The notes under the pieces are model-generated. The model ran no database searches. It worked only from the letters and a program-made list of their open reading frames with translations, and had not been told where the DNA came from. DNA of 64,000 nucleotides from Zingiber officinale. Its lineage: Eukaryota; Streptophyta; Magnoliopsida; Zingiberales; Zingiberaceae. The stretch lies in NCBI RefSeq assembly GCF_018446385.1, contig NC_056001.1, positions 6,157,600-6,221,599 on the forward strand, in the 5' to 3' direction. Below, piece after piece: positions 47,552 to 59,310 of the stretch; within the stretch, counting starts at the first letter, position 1, and each line of letters opens with the position of its first letter. The translations under genes were made by a program, and so were the position numbers.

Positions 47552-50500
47552 ATGGAGGGAGGAAGGGAGAAGCCCTTGAGGCGGATAGCGGAGGCGTTTG
47601 AGGGCTTGGCCGCTAACTCCCAGACGGCGCCCATGGAGGTTGATGCCTTCTCCCGGGCCTGCTCCCAAGTTTCCGTCCTCTTCAGATGTTTAGGAGTCGC
47701 GTTCAAGTTTGCGGAGATGGATTATGTCGCCAAGGTATTTTTTCCTTCGCCCTACGGGGTCGTGGTAGATCTCCTGATACTGCATTTGATTGGTTTTGAG
47801 TAGGGCGGTAAATGAACCGAACTGTGCGTGAACAAGCATAGTGTTTAACTTGGTAAAAACTTATTTATGTTCATTTAATATACACAAGATCAATCAAATG
47901 AACAGTTTAAATAACTCATTTAACTAAATGAATAAATTTGAACACATTCATGAACAACGTTCGTGGATCATGGTCATCAATAAAACTCTTAGCAACTTGC
48001 TAAATAAATAAAGACTTTTCAAAATAAACAAACAAATTTGTATTATCAAGCTCAATAACTAATCCAACAAGTTTAATATCTAAAAGTTTCAAATAATCAA
48101 ACAAGTTTGAATTGAGAACTCGATAATATCTAAACGAACCAAACTCAAACCAAGCTCAAGATTATAAAAAAGAAACTAAACTAAGCTTGAACAATCATTT
48201 TAACTGTGTGTTTCATTTTGGGTTCGGCTCGACTTGGCTCAGTTATCTTTTCGAACAAGCTTGAACACCAAAATGAATGTTTTTTTCTCACAGAGACTTT
48301 AAATTTGTTAACAAACTGATTGGTTGCTGTGAGTCTTCGTCTTGAGGATACGATCTTAGGGTTTTGGGAACTTTAAACCATGGGCCATGAGAGTGAGCGG
48401 AGGCAGTGCATCATCCTAGCGATCTGTAGCTAAAAGGAGGTCAGTGGTATAGAAAGAAGTTGTATTTGTATGACAACTTTCCGTGTAGTTGTGATCGTTT
48501 AGTTGGCTGAGCACTTGCATAGGTTGTTCAGGAAAAATGTTGTCAAACCTAACTTATCTAGTTCAGCAAGCTGTTTTTTTTTTCTTTTTCTTTTTTCCCC
48601 TTTCTTTTCTATTTTTTCTTGCAAAATGATATTAAACATTTATCTGTTAATTTCGAGTGCAAGACCATTGGTACGATATGCTGATTGAAGTATCGGTTAG
48701 CAAGTAAGCCAATAATGTATAAATTCACACCAAATTTCCTCACAATTTTAAAGGGCTAGAGAAGCAAGCATGAAGTTTTTAGGAAACCGTTCATGACAAG
48801 TGTGGTCAAGTACATAGACTCTGGTGTTGTACTCCTTGAATTTATAGTGTGGATCAGATTGAATTTTATAAATTTAATTAGTTCAATTTTTAAAACAAAT
48901 TTGGGACAAAATAGTGTCCCAAATATTTGATTTTTCACACACTACACACCTAAGCAAACTTGGTTTCACCAAGTTGTTGCTCCATGTAGTGGCTAGGCAA
49001 CCCCTTTAAAAAGAGCCCAAGAGGATCATGTGGCCAGTCCAAGTGGGTGTAATGATTGTTTTTTTTATAAAAAAAAATGTTGGTTCATTTGACGGTAACT
49101 ATATGTTTACTTGTTTATAAACTAGATAATGAAAATTTTCAGCTTTTCTATGTGTTTACTTGTTTATCATTTTTTTTTTTTTTTTTGCTTTTTGGGTTTC
49201 AAATATTAATCAGTCTTAATTTAATTTACTTCTTTTTTGTTTACTGTCTGAAATTGCCTTTTAATACCTTGACCATGCTTAAGTCATTTTTGTAATGCTG
49301 CCTTCCTCATATTTTGACCTTTCTCTTGTGGTTCCTGAGCATAGGTTGAAGATCTGTCTGACGCATCAAAATCTATCTCAACATTGAACAATTTGCTTGA
49401 AATAGATATTCAACAGGATTGCGTTAGACGTGGTGGGAGCCATTCTCGTAATCTACTTCGAGTGAAGCGTGGGCTTGACATGGTTAAGGTGTTGTTTGAG
49501 CAAATTCTTCAGAAAGAGTACGATGCTGACTTCCTTTTATTTCCATTCGCAAGTGTATGCTAAACATTCTCTAATATGATAGCAAATTTAACCTTTAGTA
49601 CATAACATGGATAAGGCCTTGGTGCAATAGTAAAGTTGCTGTCGTGTGACCTGGAGATCACGGGTTCGACTCTCGGAAATAATCTTTTGCAAAGCAGGGT
49701 AAGGTTGTATATAGCAGACGACATTAGCGGGAGCTTCGTGCATCATGCTGCCCGTTTAGCACATAACATGGATAAGCTTCATAAAAACACAATCCTGATA
49801 GAGAGAGAGGGAACTTTCAGGTTTTCACCATCCTACAAGGATGATTCAAATCCATTAGTAATTCTTTATTGATTTAAGTATCCAACCTATGTCATGCTTA
49901 GAATGCAGTTAAAAATATATTAGATATGATAGTTGAATTTATTTTTTTTAGTTAGCACTAGGTATCGAGTTTATACCGATTAATCCTTGAGGTGACCGGT
50001 CTAATCCCACGGAAGTCTCCCACCAGCTACTAGGGTAAATCAGGAAACATCCATCAATCTAGTGTTCTTAGGTCAACCGCTCATTAAAGAAAATTTATGT
50101 GTTAATTCACCGAACTCGATCCTTAGTCACCTTAAATTTATTTTATAACAGGTTGATTATTTATCCGGCATAAAGTTGTTACAAGAACTGGTAATTAGTC
50201 ACCTGATGCTTATAATAAAATATTTGAGGTTCTGAACTTATCTAAAAATATTTCCTGGTTTCAAATGTGTGATTAGACAATTAAAAGGTGATTATATTTG
50301 TTTCTAGTTATAAAATTAAGAAGTTTATGCAATTATATTTGAGCATTAAAGATTAATCTTCTCTATACACTGAAATCATTCCTTTCTATTCAGTATGCCT
50401 ATGTCATATCGTCATTTTGAAGGTGTTTCTCTAGGCATCTTGGCTGCTTATGGACCTCAGTACCTCATCATATCTGATGGCTTTAGAAGTGATAAGATAG

Positions 50501-51830
50501 ACTTCCACGCCAAAGGCTTTGTTAACATTTAATTATGTGTCTGCTACATCTGAAATTCTTATAAAATGCCTTCTATCTGTCATAAAATGGAATGAATTTG
50601 CTGAGTTGTTAGACCAACGTCAGTTACCATAAACAAGAAAAACCTTTGCAGTCTTCCTTTTCAATTCTACTATATAGAATTTACATTCATGTTCATTTCA
50701 GTTCACAGTCTTGGTATCTTCTTTGTTGTTTGCTGTCTTATATTGTTCCGGGTCATGAGATTAAGTGCACTAATTCTCTTTGACGGTTTTCTTCTGTCAC
50801 AGTGGAAATTCCCTGAGGGATCCAGCATCAGTAGCCTATGCAAAGGTATTTGCTCCTCACCATGGCTGGGCAATAAGGAAAGCAGTTGCTGCGGGAATGT
50901 ATGCCCTTCCTTCAAAAGCACAGCTATTGAGGAAGCTGAATGAAGACGGTGAGGTTCTGCTTCTGAAATTTGAACACGGTTGATACAGTAACACTTTTGA
51001 GTATAGTTGGACAGATACGAAAATGAGCATTATGCAGTCCTCATACATGTGAAAAATAACTATTAACCCTATGTTAATTTCCTTTTGTTAACATTTGATC
51101 CCATTCGTACAAGATGTTTCTGCTAATGGCAATTGACTTACAACTTGAAGATTATACAAAGAGTGGAGTGATGAGGATTAAAGATAAAGTTCTATCAGGA
51201 CAACTGATATCTTAATCCTATCACTTCAAATTATTCATCAGGGTATTCTTACAAATGTGAAATCATTTTTTTCTCTTCTCCATGGCAATATCAAACGGTC
51301 AAAAATACTTTTAACAGTTTTAGTGTATTATCCTTGTTTATGTGCTTTAACAGCATCAAAACATCAACTTAATATTTGATTAGTTCAAAAGACATTGTCT
51401 CAGGAATTGGTTGACAAAATGATGTTCACATGCTTAACTGTTTGACTGTGCCAGTAGTTTGCATGTTTTATGTTTTGAGGATATCAAAATTATATGAGTT
51501 CCATCTTCTAAATGTTCTACTTCCCTTTGGCATTCTCTATTTAATGGTAGATAAACTTGTGTAGGATACCTACTTATTCTATGGTTTATCTCATATCACT
51601 GGAACATTTGCTTGACGAGTAGAGCTTAAACCTCTTTAAAATAAGTATACATTATTATTGTTTGCTTGCATTCAGAGTCAAATGCAGAAACATTTTTACT
51701 GACAAGCTGTTCCATGAATACAGAAGCATCTGCGAGGACTTATATGCAGACTTACATCAGATGTTCTGGTCCTGTCATCAACTCCATTGAAGACCTATTT
51801 AATGTTAGGCAATTGGGCATAGATTGGTGA
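47552..51830 (+). CDS. ACD11: ACD11-like ceramide-1-phosphate transfer protein (GLTP domain)
   Basis: Cytosolic lipid carrier that moves ceramide-1-phosphate between membranes; loss of Arabidopsis ACD11 triggers cell death and defence. Coding exons 47552-47734, 49345-49517, 50803-50948, 51676-51830 give 218 residues, close to the family length. It reads EKPLRRIAEAFEGLA, LFRCLGVAFKFAEMDYVAK|VEDLSDASKSISTL, then RNLLRVKRGLDMVKVLFEQIL (the Arg pair that contacts the phosphate), FAPHHGWAIRKAV (the conserved His), YALPSKAQLL and the C-terminal QLGIDW. Exon 2 ends in GA|GTACGA, giving a hybrid Asp codon. The introns are long (1.6 and 1.3 kb) and hold repeats: a GAACAAGC-rich unclassified repeat at about 47815-48290 and a SINE in intron 2. 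Frame intact; probably functional. Confidence 0.93.
49613..49735 (+). mobile_element. tRNA-derived SINE (Au-like) in intron 2 of the ACD11-like gene
   Basis: Contains a box A-like TGGTGCAATAG and a box B-like GGGTTCGACTC at the spacing of a polymerase III promoter, then GCAAAGCAGGGTAAGGTTG, the downstream body of the plant Au SINE family. 5' truncation and decay are visible and there is no clear target duplication. Confidence 0.65.
49945..50150. repeat. Unclassified repeat-like block in intron 2
   Basis: Compositionally distinct stretch (GGTGACCGGTCTAATCCCAC, TCCCACCAGCTACTAGGG). It looks like a dispersed repeat, but I cannot name it. Confidence 0.3.
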
Positions 51831-52792
51831 GCAAAGATAACGCAATAGCCTCTCAATTTAACAATGGGAGTTTAGCAAAATCCTGTTAACTCATATGCCT
51901 CAAACGTGCATAATGGAATGAATAAGGACACGAGATTTGATGTAAAAATATTGCTACCCTGCGGCAAACATGGTTGCGTTAGATTTTAATTTGTTAAGGT
52001 TAATGCTCAACACAAGATGTTATTCAAAACAAGATGAATTGAACATTATATAATTTGGAGATGAACTGTGAGGATCATTATATATGATGTTTGTAACACG
52101 AATATTTGCACTGGTGTGAATCTCGCTATTCGATGCTTGAAGATCATTATTAATCAAATTAACCGTTTGATGTATTCGGAAAGATAATATCTAAATATTG
52201 TATAAAAATTGACAAATGGAATTAAAATTGATAATTAGATGATTCATAATTGTTTAATACAGCTTTTCATAGAATAATGTTATAATAGTTATAAATCTAG
52301 ATGTTAGTTCATAGTAATACACAACGACTAACAGGGCAACAAAAGCAAATTAATTCCGTAATCTGTAAAAACTTTAATTTTTATATAAATTTTATTAAAA
52401 CTCAAGTATCAAACGTTTCTATTCTAGTTTTCTGATATACTATCACAGCAATTTACAATGCAATTCAATTAAAAACATTTTAGTAAAATAGATAAAAAAA
52501 GAAAACTCGAAATATACCAAATTCTGTAACCAAAACCAATCCTGAAGGATTCTATAATTGTAAGCTTCAATAAAATTCATCTCTATGCTAGTATAATAGT
52601 GCTGATCACGGCAAATAATGACAAGAGGCAACTTCATTTGCTATCACAGAATTCCAGAAGGAGATGGAGATAATTTTGTTTGATGAGAATAAGTAGAAAA
52701 ATTTTCAAACTTCAAAATGCCATCTATTTGAATGGTCATAACAGAAAGTTCTTACGATGCCTTAATGGAAACAAAATAAAAAACATCCAGGC
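51831..52792. other. Convergent intergenic region
   Basis: Between the ACD11-like gene (+) and eS12 (-). AT-rich, no gene. Confidence 0.45.
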
Positions 52793-54402
52793 TCAGTGTG
52801 ACTTGACATATTCCTGAACTACGTGAAGGCCCTCCGACTCCTCACCGTAATCCTGCAAATAAGTTTGGAAAGGAAATTAGCTGCAAATCTTAAACCTGAG
52901 TGGGATGAGCAAATCGTAACTGGAAAGTGCTTCATTACCCTGAGGACAACACAAGAGCAACCCACCACTTTCCTTGCCTTACCCTCTGAATCAATCTTGC
53001 AAAGCTGCATAAGATTGAATACAATAAAAGAACAGAAATACGAACTAAATTCTAAAGCTAACCCCAAAAACTACTATACATGAAAAGAAGTAAATGCCAT
53101 TTTGCAAGGAACAAATTAGTTGCATGACAATAACCAAATGGTGTTGTTTATTTTATGTCTCAGCTCTTTGCCAGCAATAAGCATTGATGTGAATATAGAG
53201 ATGATCATAAAAGCAAAATTTTTAAAAAAAAATCAACTAACCCCAGCCCACTCGCCAAGGGATTTAGCACTTGGTACGGTCACCAAGTGCACGTTGTGCT
53301 CAGCACACAGTGCCTTGACCAGCTTGGCATAGTCAGCCTGGTTGCAATCCTCTGCCAGAATGCAAAGAAGTGCAGCATGTTTCTCAATTGCCTTAGCAGC
53401 CTCACGAAGACCTCTGATAAGTCCATCATGGGCCAAAGATTTCTTCATCACGAGCTGCAGAGCAGTCATCAGATCCATTGGTTCACCAAGGACTGGAGCA
53501 GATTCAACAACCGCATCATCGCTGCCACATAAAAATATTTAAGTCAACAGTACAGGCAAATGCATTATGAGAATGGCAGATTTAAAAAATGGCTTTAGCA
53601 AGTGATCCAAATAATCTGCATTTGGAATTAACCCTTATAGCAGATAGCATTTCATCATTATACAAACGTGACAGTTTGATTATGCTTTTATGTGAACTTG
53701 GCTTCAATTTTATTTCAAAAAATTTTAGATGTCAACCTGAGTAAAATATCTTTGTCATGAGGACTTGAGGGCATATAGGAGGGCATTGCCATTAAATAAA
53801 GTTTAAAGTAATTCAGCTTCAATATCTTGATGAAAAGTTGACTGAGGGATACTTTGAAATTTCTCGATTCATAAACTAATATGACACATTAAATTTCACA
53901 ACTTCAAAAGCCACTACGGAAGAAAAGTATCCCAGTTAATTGTAAATCCTCCACTCCTGTACATGTTTTTGATGATAAATTAGTGCATCTCAAATCAAGA
54001 AGCAACAAGGTTACACGATTCCTTAAAAAAACAATGTCCAAGTATCCATACTGTATCTACGGAGATGTATTATTGTCTGTACGTTTTTACAATTAGATCA
54101 TTAGCTCCTTTTTGAATTACTTCTTATAATTTGCTACTGAGTATCCTTGATATGATAAACTCGGAAAGCATACAGCCCCAAAACTACACTACTGTCAAGA
54201 AAAAAGAAAAGGAAATTGTGATAAAAGAACAAGGTTTACTGATCTACGGGCCTCATTATGCATGTCTACAACAATCCTAATAACCCATCTGTGACAAAAA
54301 ATCAAAGTTGAAGGTGACCACGTGAACATCAAAGTACTAATTAGCATCAATACTAAAATCAGCGACGATATAAAGTGAGAAGAAGAAAGCTTACGCCGCC
54401 AT
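52793..54402 (-). CDS. RPS12: 40S ribosomal protein eS12
   Basis: Cytosolic small-subunit protein at the beak of the 40S head. Four coding exons: 54395-54402, 53242-53521, 52939-53004, 52793-52852, giving 137 residues. The first coding exon holds only ATGGCGGC and splices to MAADDAVVESAPVLGEPMD. The body follows (MTALQLVMKKSLAHDGLIRGLREAAKAIEKHAALLCILAEDC; LVKALCAEHNVHLVTVPSAKSLGEWAG|LCKIDSEGKARKVVGCSCVV) and the C-terminus is DYGEESEGLHVVQEYVKSH. All sites are GT-AG. The eight-base first coding exon right after the start is typical of plant ribosomal-protein genes. A telo-box lies upstream. Frame intact. Confidence 0.95.
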
Positions 54403-54485
54403 TTTGTTTGCTGGAGTTGAAGGGTCGGAACCGACGAACGCCGGAGACTCGAAGAAGAACAGAGAACGGACGGCGCACCACTTCG

Positions 54486-54497
54486 AGGGTTAGGGTT
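54486..54497 (-). promoter_or_regulatory. Telo-box upstream of the eS12 start
   Basis: Minus strand reads AACCCTAACCCT, about 85 bp before the ATG. Telo-boxes (AACCCTAA) are characteristic of plant ribosomal-protein and translation-factor promoters and support coordinated, growth-linked expression. Confidence 0.7.
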
Positions 54498-54539
54498 GAG
54501 GTCGGGAGAGGCGAATTGATATAGTAAAGAAACAACACG

Positions 54540-55521
54540 TCTCAGCCGTGGATGTAATGCCTTATTTAATCGTGATGGTTGATTATTTTATAATTTATAA
54601 TTGACACATCCGAAAAATTAAGTAGGCTAAAAACGCGGTAGTAGTGGTATTGATTATGTAATTATTTAAAGCGCATGGTCTAACTCGAAAAGTGTCTAAT
54701 TTCAATTTTCCAATTCGACCGGCGGTTCAATTATAAGGGCGCAGGTAAATAAAAAATAATGATCATCCCGCTAATCTATAAAGCTAAAATTAAGTCTCCA
54801 AACGTAGCACAATTGAGGACGCATAATTTTCTAGTCGAGAGGTTCAAAGTTTGATCTTTGAGGTATCATTGTCTAAGATTAATATCTCGGTCATACACTT
54901 TTAACTATGAATTATTGATGTGACGATTCTATATTTTTATAAAGTTAAAATTAAGTTATGCTCTAATGAGCATATATTATAATTAGATGCATCTTGTAAT
55001 TTTGTTTTATATGATTGTTTGAAATCGAAGAGATATTCTCGGTCCTATTAGGATTTTTTCTTAAAAAAGGACAAAAAAAAAAAAAAAAAATTGAGCTCAG
55101 AGGTGATATCATCCATCATGTTGAATCCGATGGTCGTGAAGAAGAACCCTGGGTCCTCATGAACATTTCATCATCGCTCAATAATTGTCAGGAAAAGTGG
55201 TCGGCGAGTTTCGAACCGTGGTTTATCACGCAATCCCAGCAACAGACCTAGCCAACTAAGCCGAATTCCGGATGGAAATAAGCTAAAATATTTTTCTTTA
55301 ATGAATATTAGATCACGAAATTTAGAATTTTTATAGATCAACTAATTGGTAATTACGGCATTACTCATTCTTTTTCTAAAACAAGCAATGAAATACTTCT
55401 AAATAACTAGTTTGGCAGTTCAGTAAGCACAACGCAAGCCACACGAAGAAAACACAATGACAAAAAAAAAAGGGCATAAAAGGAAACAAAAAACTGCCTT
55501 TCGTTAATCGTCGACCTCCCA
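54540..55521. other. Intergenic region between eS12 and the BZR1-like gene
   Basis: AT-rich with an A-run near 55076. 55080-55260 looks repeat-derived but could not be classified. No gene. Confidence 0.4.
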
Positions 55522-56173
55522 TCAGACGTTCCGCTGGGCGTTCTGTCCCCACGCCCACACCTCCGGCAGCCACGCGTCCGCGACAGGAGCGGCGCCACCT
55601 CCGAAGAGGAGGAGGTCTGGGAACCCGGCTCCGGCGCCGCAGCACTCGTACGACTGCAGTGAGAACAGAGACTGGCCCTGCTCGGCCGGCGGAGGAACAG
55701 CGACGGCAAAACTCCCTATTCCTTTGTTGCCGGCGCCTCCTCTGACGCTCGCCCCAGCGACGGCAGTTGAGACCGGCGGCACCTGCGCACAAAACAAAAG
55801 TAAAGAATAGCTGTGTCGATCTATAACTCGTGATGAGGAATGTTTCATATGTAGAACAATGAGACACAATGGCAAGAAGGTAAATATTGCATCATAAAAT
55901 ATATATACGCACGAGATTTCGGGAGGCGGCGCGGCGGTAGGTGGTGCCGTCGGGCTCGACGACCCAGCCGGCCTCGGCGGCGAGGGCGCGGAGGACGTCG
56001 TTGATGTCGGCGCGGCCAGGGAGGTCGTAGCCGCCGTGCTTCCGGAGGCCCTCCATGATCTTGGAAGTGATCGACCGCCTCATTCGCTCCCTCAGCTTCG
56101 TCTTCTCCCTCTCCCTCTCGGCCTTCCCCTGTTCTCCACCGACGATGCTCTTCGCTCCTCCTCTGCTCCTCAT
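55522..56173 (-). CDS. Short BES1/BZR1-type transcription factor
   Basis: Two coding exons, 55913-56173 and 55522-55782, 173 residues. Exon 1 encodes almost the whole BZR1 DNA-binding domain: [62 protein letters not shown], the atypical bHLH-like fold that binds E-box or BRRE sites in brassinosteroid-responsive promoters. Exon 2 is Gly/Ala-rich ([26 protein letters not shown]) and ends QNAQRNV. Family members are usually about 300 residues, with a Ser-rich GSK3 target region, a PEST segment and an EAR motif; none is visible here, so this is a short, divergent member. The N-terminus also resembles that of BZR1-beta-amylases, but no amylase follows. ATG 56171-56173 is the first Met in frame. 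Intron 55783-55912, GT-AG. Confidence 0.75.
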
Positions 56174-56919
56174 AATTCCCACTACTCCGCAGTCTGAACT
56201 GCCCTATCATTCCATGAACGCCATTTATACCGCCAGTACATCAAATTTAAGCTCGAGATTAGTGCTAACGTTTCATATAAAATGAGATTATGAGAATTCG
56301 AAAAAACTTATTAACTTATTGGAGTTGTTGAGACTTTATTGATTACGTACAGTTTAATTTGTTGTAGGATAATATTAGCAAGTTGGGTAAGAGTAGGTGA
56401 CCGTAGAATGAGGTTTGTTTGCATGATAAGTGGCTGTAATTTATGGCCTCAGGGGCTACTACTGCACTGCAGGGGTGCAGGGGACAGCTTGGCGTTGGGA
56501 GACCTTGGAATCAGAAACGGAAGAATCATTTTTTTTCTGGAAGAAAATAAATGGCTGGAGCTCGGAAGGAGGAGGAAGATGACAAAACGCTGGAGGAGAG
56601 GAGAGCATTGCCTTGGGCTCGGAGATGAAGGGTTGGGATTTGATGGTCCGATGGGAATTTTGACGGAGATGAGTAGATGAGAAGGGATAATATACAGTAA
56701 GGTGGCGGCGCAGTGGACTGTACGAGTCAGAGACAAAAACAGAAGATGAAAGAGACAAAATATATATTTGTTTTTTTTAATGCTTTTAGACGATGTACAA
56801 ACAGTTTTGTGAAACAAATATACGTTGAAAATGATAAATAGGCGGAGCGGAAGAGATTTTATAATGTATGATTTTTAGTTTCATATTAGATGTCTGTTTT
56901 TTTTATTATTATTGATTTA

Positions 56920-56954
<35 letters not shown>
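56174..56954. other. Upstream region of the BZR1-like gene with an (AT)n run
   Basis: No supported gene; open frames at 56339-56680 (+) and 56449-56817 (-) overlap each other and show no domain. (AT)n at about 56927-56955 borders the next element. Confidence 0.4.
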
Positions 56955-56959
<5 letters not shown>

Positions 56960-58486
56960 TCCGAAAGCTGACTCAACGGACACTGGGTACGTGGCGTTCT
57001 CCAAGCGGCTGACGCAGATCTCTTGACTATCCGCACAGACCTCCGGCGAACCTACACAAAAGTCGGGCCAGGAAGGGGTTCCCGGCGACGACCCTCCGAC
57101 GCTAAAGTCAGGTAAGCGAACAACGAATAAGTGGCTCCAAGTCTCAAAGAATGCGTACCTCCGGTGAAGTACGAGGCTCCTTATATAGAGCTGGGAAGGA
57201 GCTCATGCACACATACCGAGACGAATACGTGTCCCCAGTCCATACCTCAGTAAGGGATTGTCAGCAAGCTTACCTGACACCATACTGCTACAGTCCAAGC
57301 ACGTCTTCGATGGGACAGCGGAACCCCTTGTCGTAAGATTTGGAGTATGGCCGGATTATAGAGCATGCCCGCTGTCAGAAGATGTCCCTTGTCCTTTTCT
57401 CCTTATTCCCTGCCGGGCGTCCGGCCAGCACACGCCTTACGTCCAGTCGGTCATATATAGTGGTCTACCTGGGAGATTCTAGGTAAGGTGCTCTGTGGAG
57501 GTTGTTAGCAGTGTGCTACCTTATGTCTTCGACCGAACGTGTCATCCGCTCGGCCCTTCGATCCTGTTCATTGAGCGCCGGAACCCCGACTCCGGCCGGG
57601 GCGCCTTTTGCCAGCAGTTAGACACCGGTCGGCCGGCCGGGCGGTCGGCCCGCCCTTCTCCGGTCGGCCTATCGATCCAACCCTTTCTCGGGCGTCCGGT
57701 CGGTCCCTCCTTCTTCTATCGACCACATGGCCCTTTGACTTCCACGTGGCGTTGACTCCCCAGAATGGGGGTCCCCTGCCCTTACCGCCGGATCACTTGC
57801 CTCCCCTCCAAGTCTAGTCGAAGGAGGCGATTAGTCCGACTGACTGGACCATTAGTTGAACCGAGCTTCCTGTGTCAATAAAAACGCGGTGAATAGTATA
57901 GTTGACTATTACCGCTTTGATGAGGAGAGCATCGTCATGTGGCACTTCGACTCCCTCCAAGTCCTTGGGCCCGAAGCTGATTTCGGGTCCGCTCGCCCTT
58001 TCCTGGCTACAGCCGACCGCATGAATCTGGAGCTGCCGGACACTCGCCTTTCTTGCTCGGTTAGAATCGCCTCCGGTTGGCCCACCAACTATAATGTTGA
58101 TTTCGCCTCGGGAAGTGTTACTTCTATTTTCTTCTTCCCGAGCGGACGGTTGGGGCCGCTCCCTAGACATCCGGGGGTTCTCACGCCTTGGAGTGTGATG
58201 TCGCTCGGGGGTCTGTTGTTGTCGTCTGCCGGCTACCATCCGTTCGGCTTCGCGAGGCCTTTGTGGCCTGTCAGATGATGGCGATCGGCGGTGACCACCC
58301 CTGGGCACGGGATGAGCGATCAAAGGAAGACTCCGACAATCTCTTGTGTTGTGCGTGTCCGTCCGGTGGAATGAACAAAACATAGGGGTCCATACTTTTT
58401 TCTTCGGTCTGGGCCGCTCTGCAGCCACTTCTTGTACATGGGATCTAACATGGGGGGAGCGGATTGCTTCGGCCCTCGGTCCTCTG
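56955..58486 (-). mobile_element. Tat-type gypsy fragment: gag/protease piece fused to an LTR
   Basis: On the minus strand, 58486-57845 is gag C-terminus and protease start, and about 57840-56955 is LTR sequence. The LTR has a reverse TATATAAGGAG box near 57180, CTTCCTGGCCCGACTTTTG and an end at GACATCA next to (AT)n. Direct joining of protease to LTR shows that the rest of pol is deleted. The right side is cut by the sirevirus-like LTR at 58487. Confidence 0.75.
57814..58486 (-). pseudogene. Gypsy gag C-terminus and truncated protease
   Basis: DPMYKKWLQSGPDRRKKYGPLCFVHSTGRTRTTQEI (58486-58320, one frame) and, in the shifted frame from 58428, MFCSFHRTDTHNTRDCRSL, an Arg/Pro-rich stretch, then INIIVGGPTGGDSNRARK, ISFGPKDLEGVEVPHDDALLIKAVIVNYTIHRVFIDTGSS. 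The last motif is the aspartic-protease DTGSS. The sequence leaves the family two or three codons later and enters LTR sequence, stopping at 57814-57816. The Tat lineage is assigned from the FHRTDTHNTRDC and PHDDAL phrases. Confidence 0.75.
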
Positions 58487-58995
58487 TGTTAGGACCAAAA
58501 GTAGCTAGAGGGGTGAATAGCTCGTCGCGTGCTCGTTGCTCGGCGTTGCTCGTTTCTTCTAAGATGTGCAGCGGAAAATGCGGAAACAAATCACACAACG
58601 CTAACAAGGTTGGTTTACTTGGTATCCACCTCACAAGAGGTGACTAATCCAAGGATCCACACCACGCACGCACCCTCCACTATGAAAACACTCCTTTTCG
58701 GTAACTACCGAGGGCGGAGAAGCCCTACAAGACTCTCAGTACAAGAAGAAAGGAAAGGGAAACTAAATACAAGCGCAAAGCTTACAATGAGTACAGAAAA
58801 CCCTAACCCTAGCTTCTCTTCTTGCCTTTGATCCGCCTCTTGACTTGGAAAGCTTCCAAGATCCTTCAAGAACTGGCGATCTGATCTTTGAGAGCGCTGT
58901 GGAGAAGTTGGCGAAAGATCTGGAGTGGATCGGAGAAGAGATACCGAAGACAACGTCCGCCTGCGGCTATAAACCCGACGCAACGGTCGGATCCT

Positions 58996-59230
58996 GATCG
59001 ATTCGAATGTTCCCAATCGATCGGGGAGGCTTTGGATCGATCCATGGATCGATCCAGAGCGCCTCTGTGCTTTGGAAAAACGCTTGGATCGATCCACGGA
59101 TCGATCCAGCGCTTATCGCGGCGTCCCAATCGATCCACTGATCGATTGGGACATCTGGATCGATCCACGGATCGATCCAGAGGCTCTCTGTTCGCTAGGA
59201 AAGGCTTGGATCGATCCACTGATCGATCCA
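58996..59230. repeat. ATCGATC hairpin family in the LTR
   Basis: Hairpins with core GATCGATC/GATCGATC-type arms and loop CA[CT][GT]: 59033-59056 (10-bp arms, loop CATG), 59085-59108 (10, CACG), 59123-59152 (13, CACT, arm GTCCCAATCGATC), 59154-59181 (12, CACG, arm TCTGGATCGATC), 59207-59230 (10, CACT). A looser pair lies at 58996-59022. Spacing is about 40-50 bp. Confidence 0.9.
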
Positions 59231-59310
59231 GTACTTGGTTTTTGCCCAAAACCAAGTCCCAAGCCTACCAAACTAACACCCGATCAACCTTGACCCGTTG
59301 GTACATCATG

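Noticed and set aside
49618-49690. Possible tRNA gene
   Set aside because: Box A/B words are present but no cloverleaf or anticodon arm; the downstream body fits a SINE.
53233-53542. Plus-strand ORFs over the eS12 exon
   Set aside because: Antisense shadows of a conserved coding exon.
56339-56817. Overlapping ORFs on both strands upstream of the BZR1-like gene
   Set aside because: No domain, no splice or start context; probably promoter sequence.
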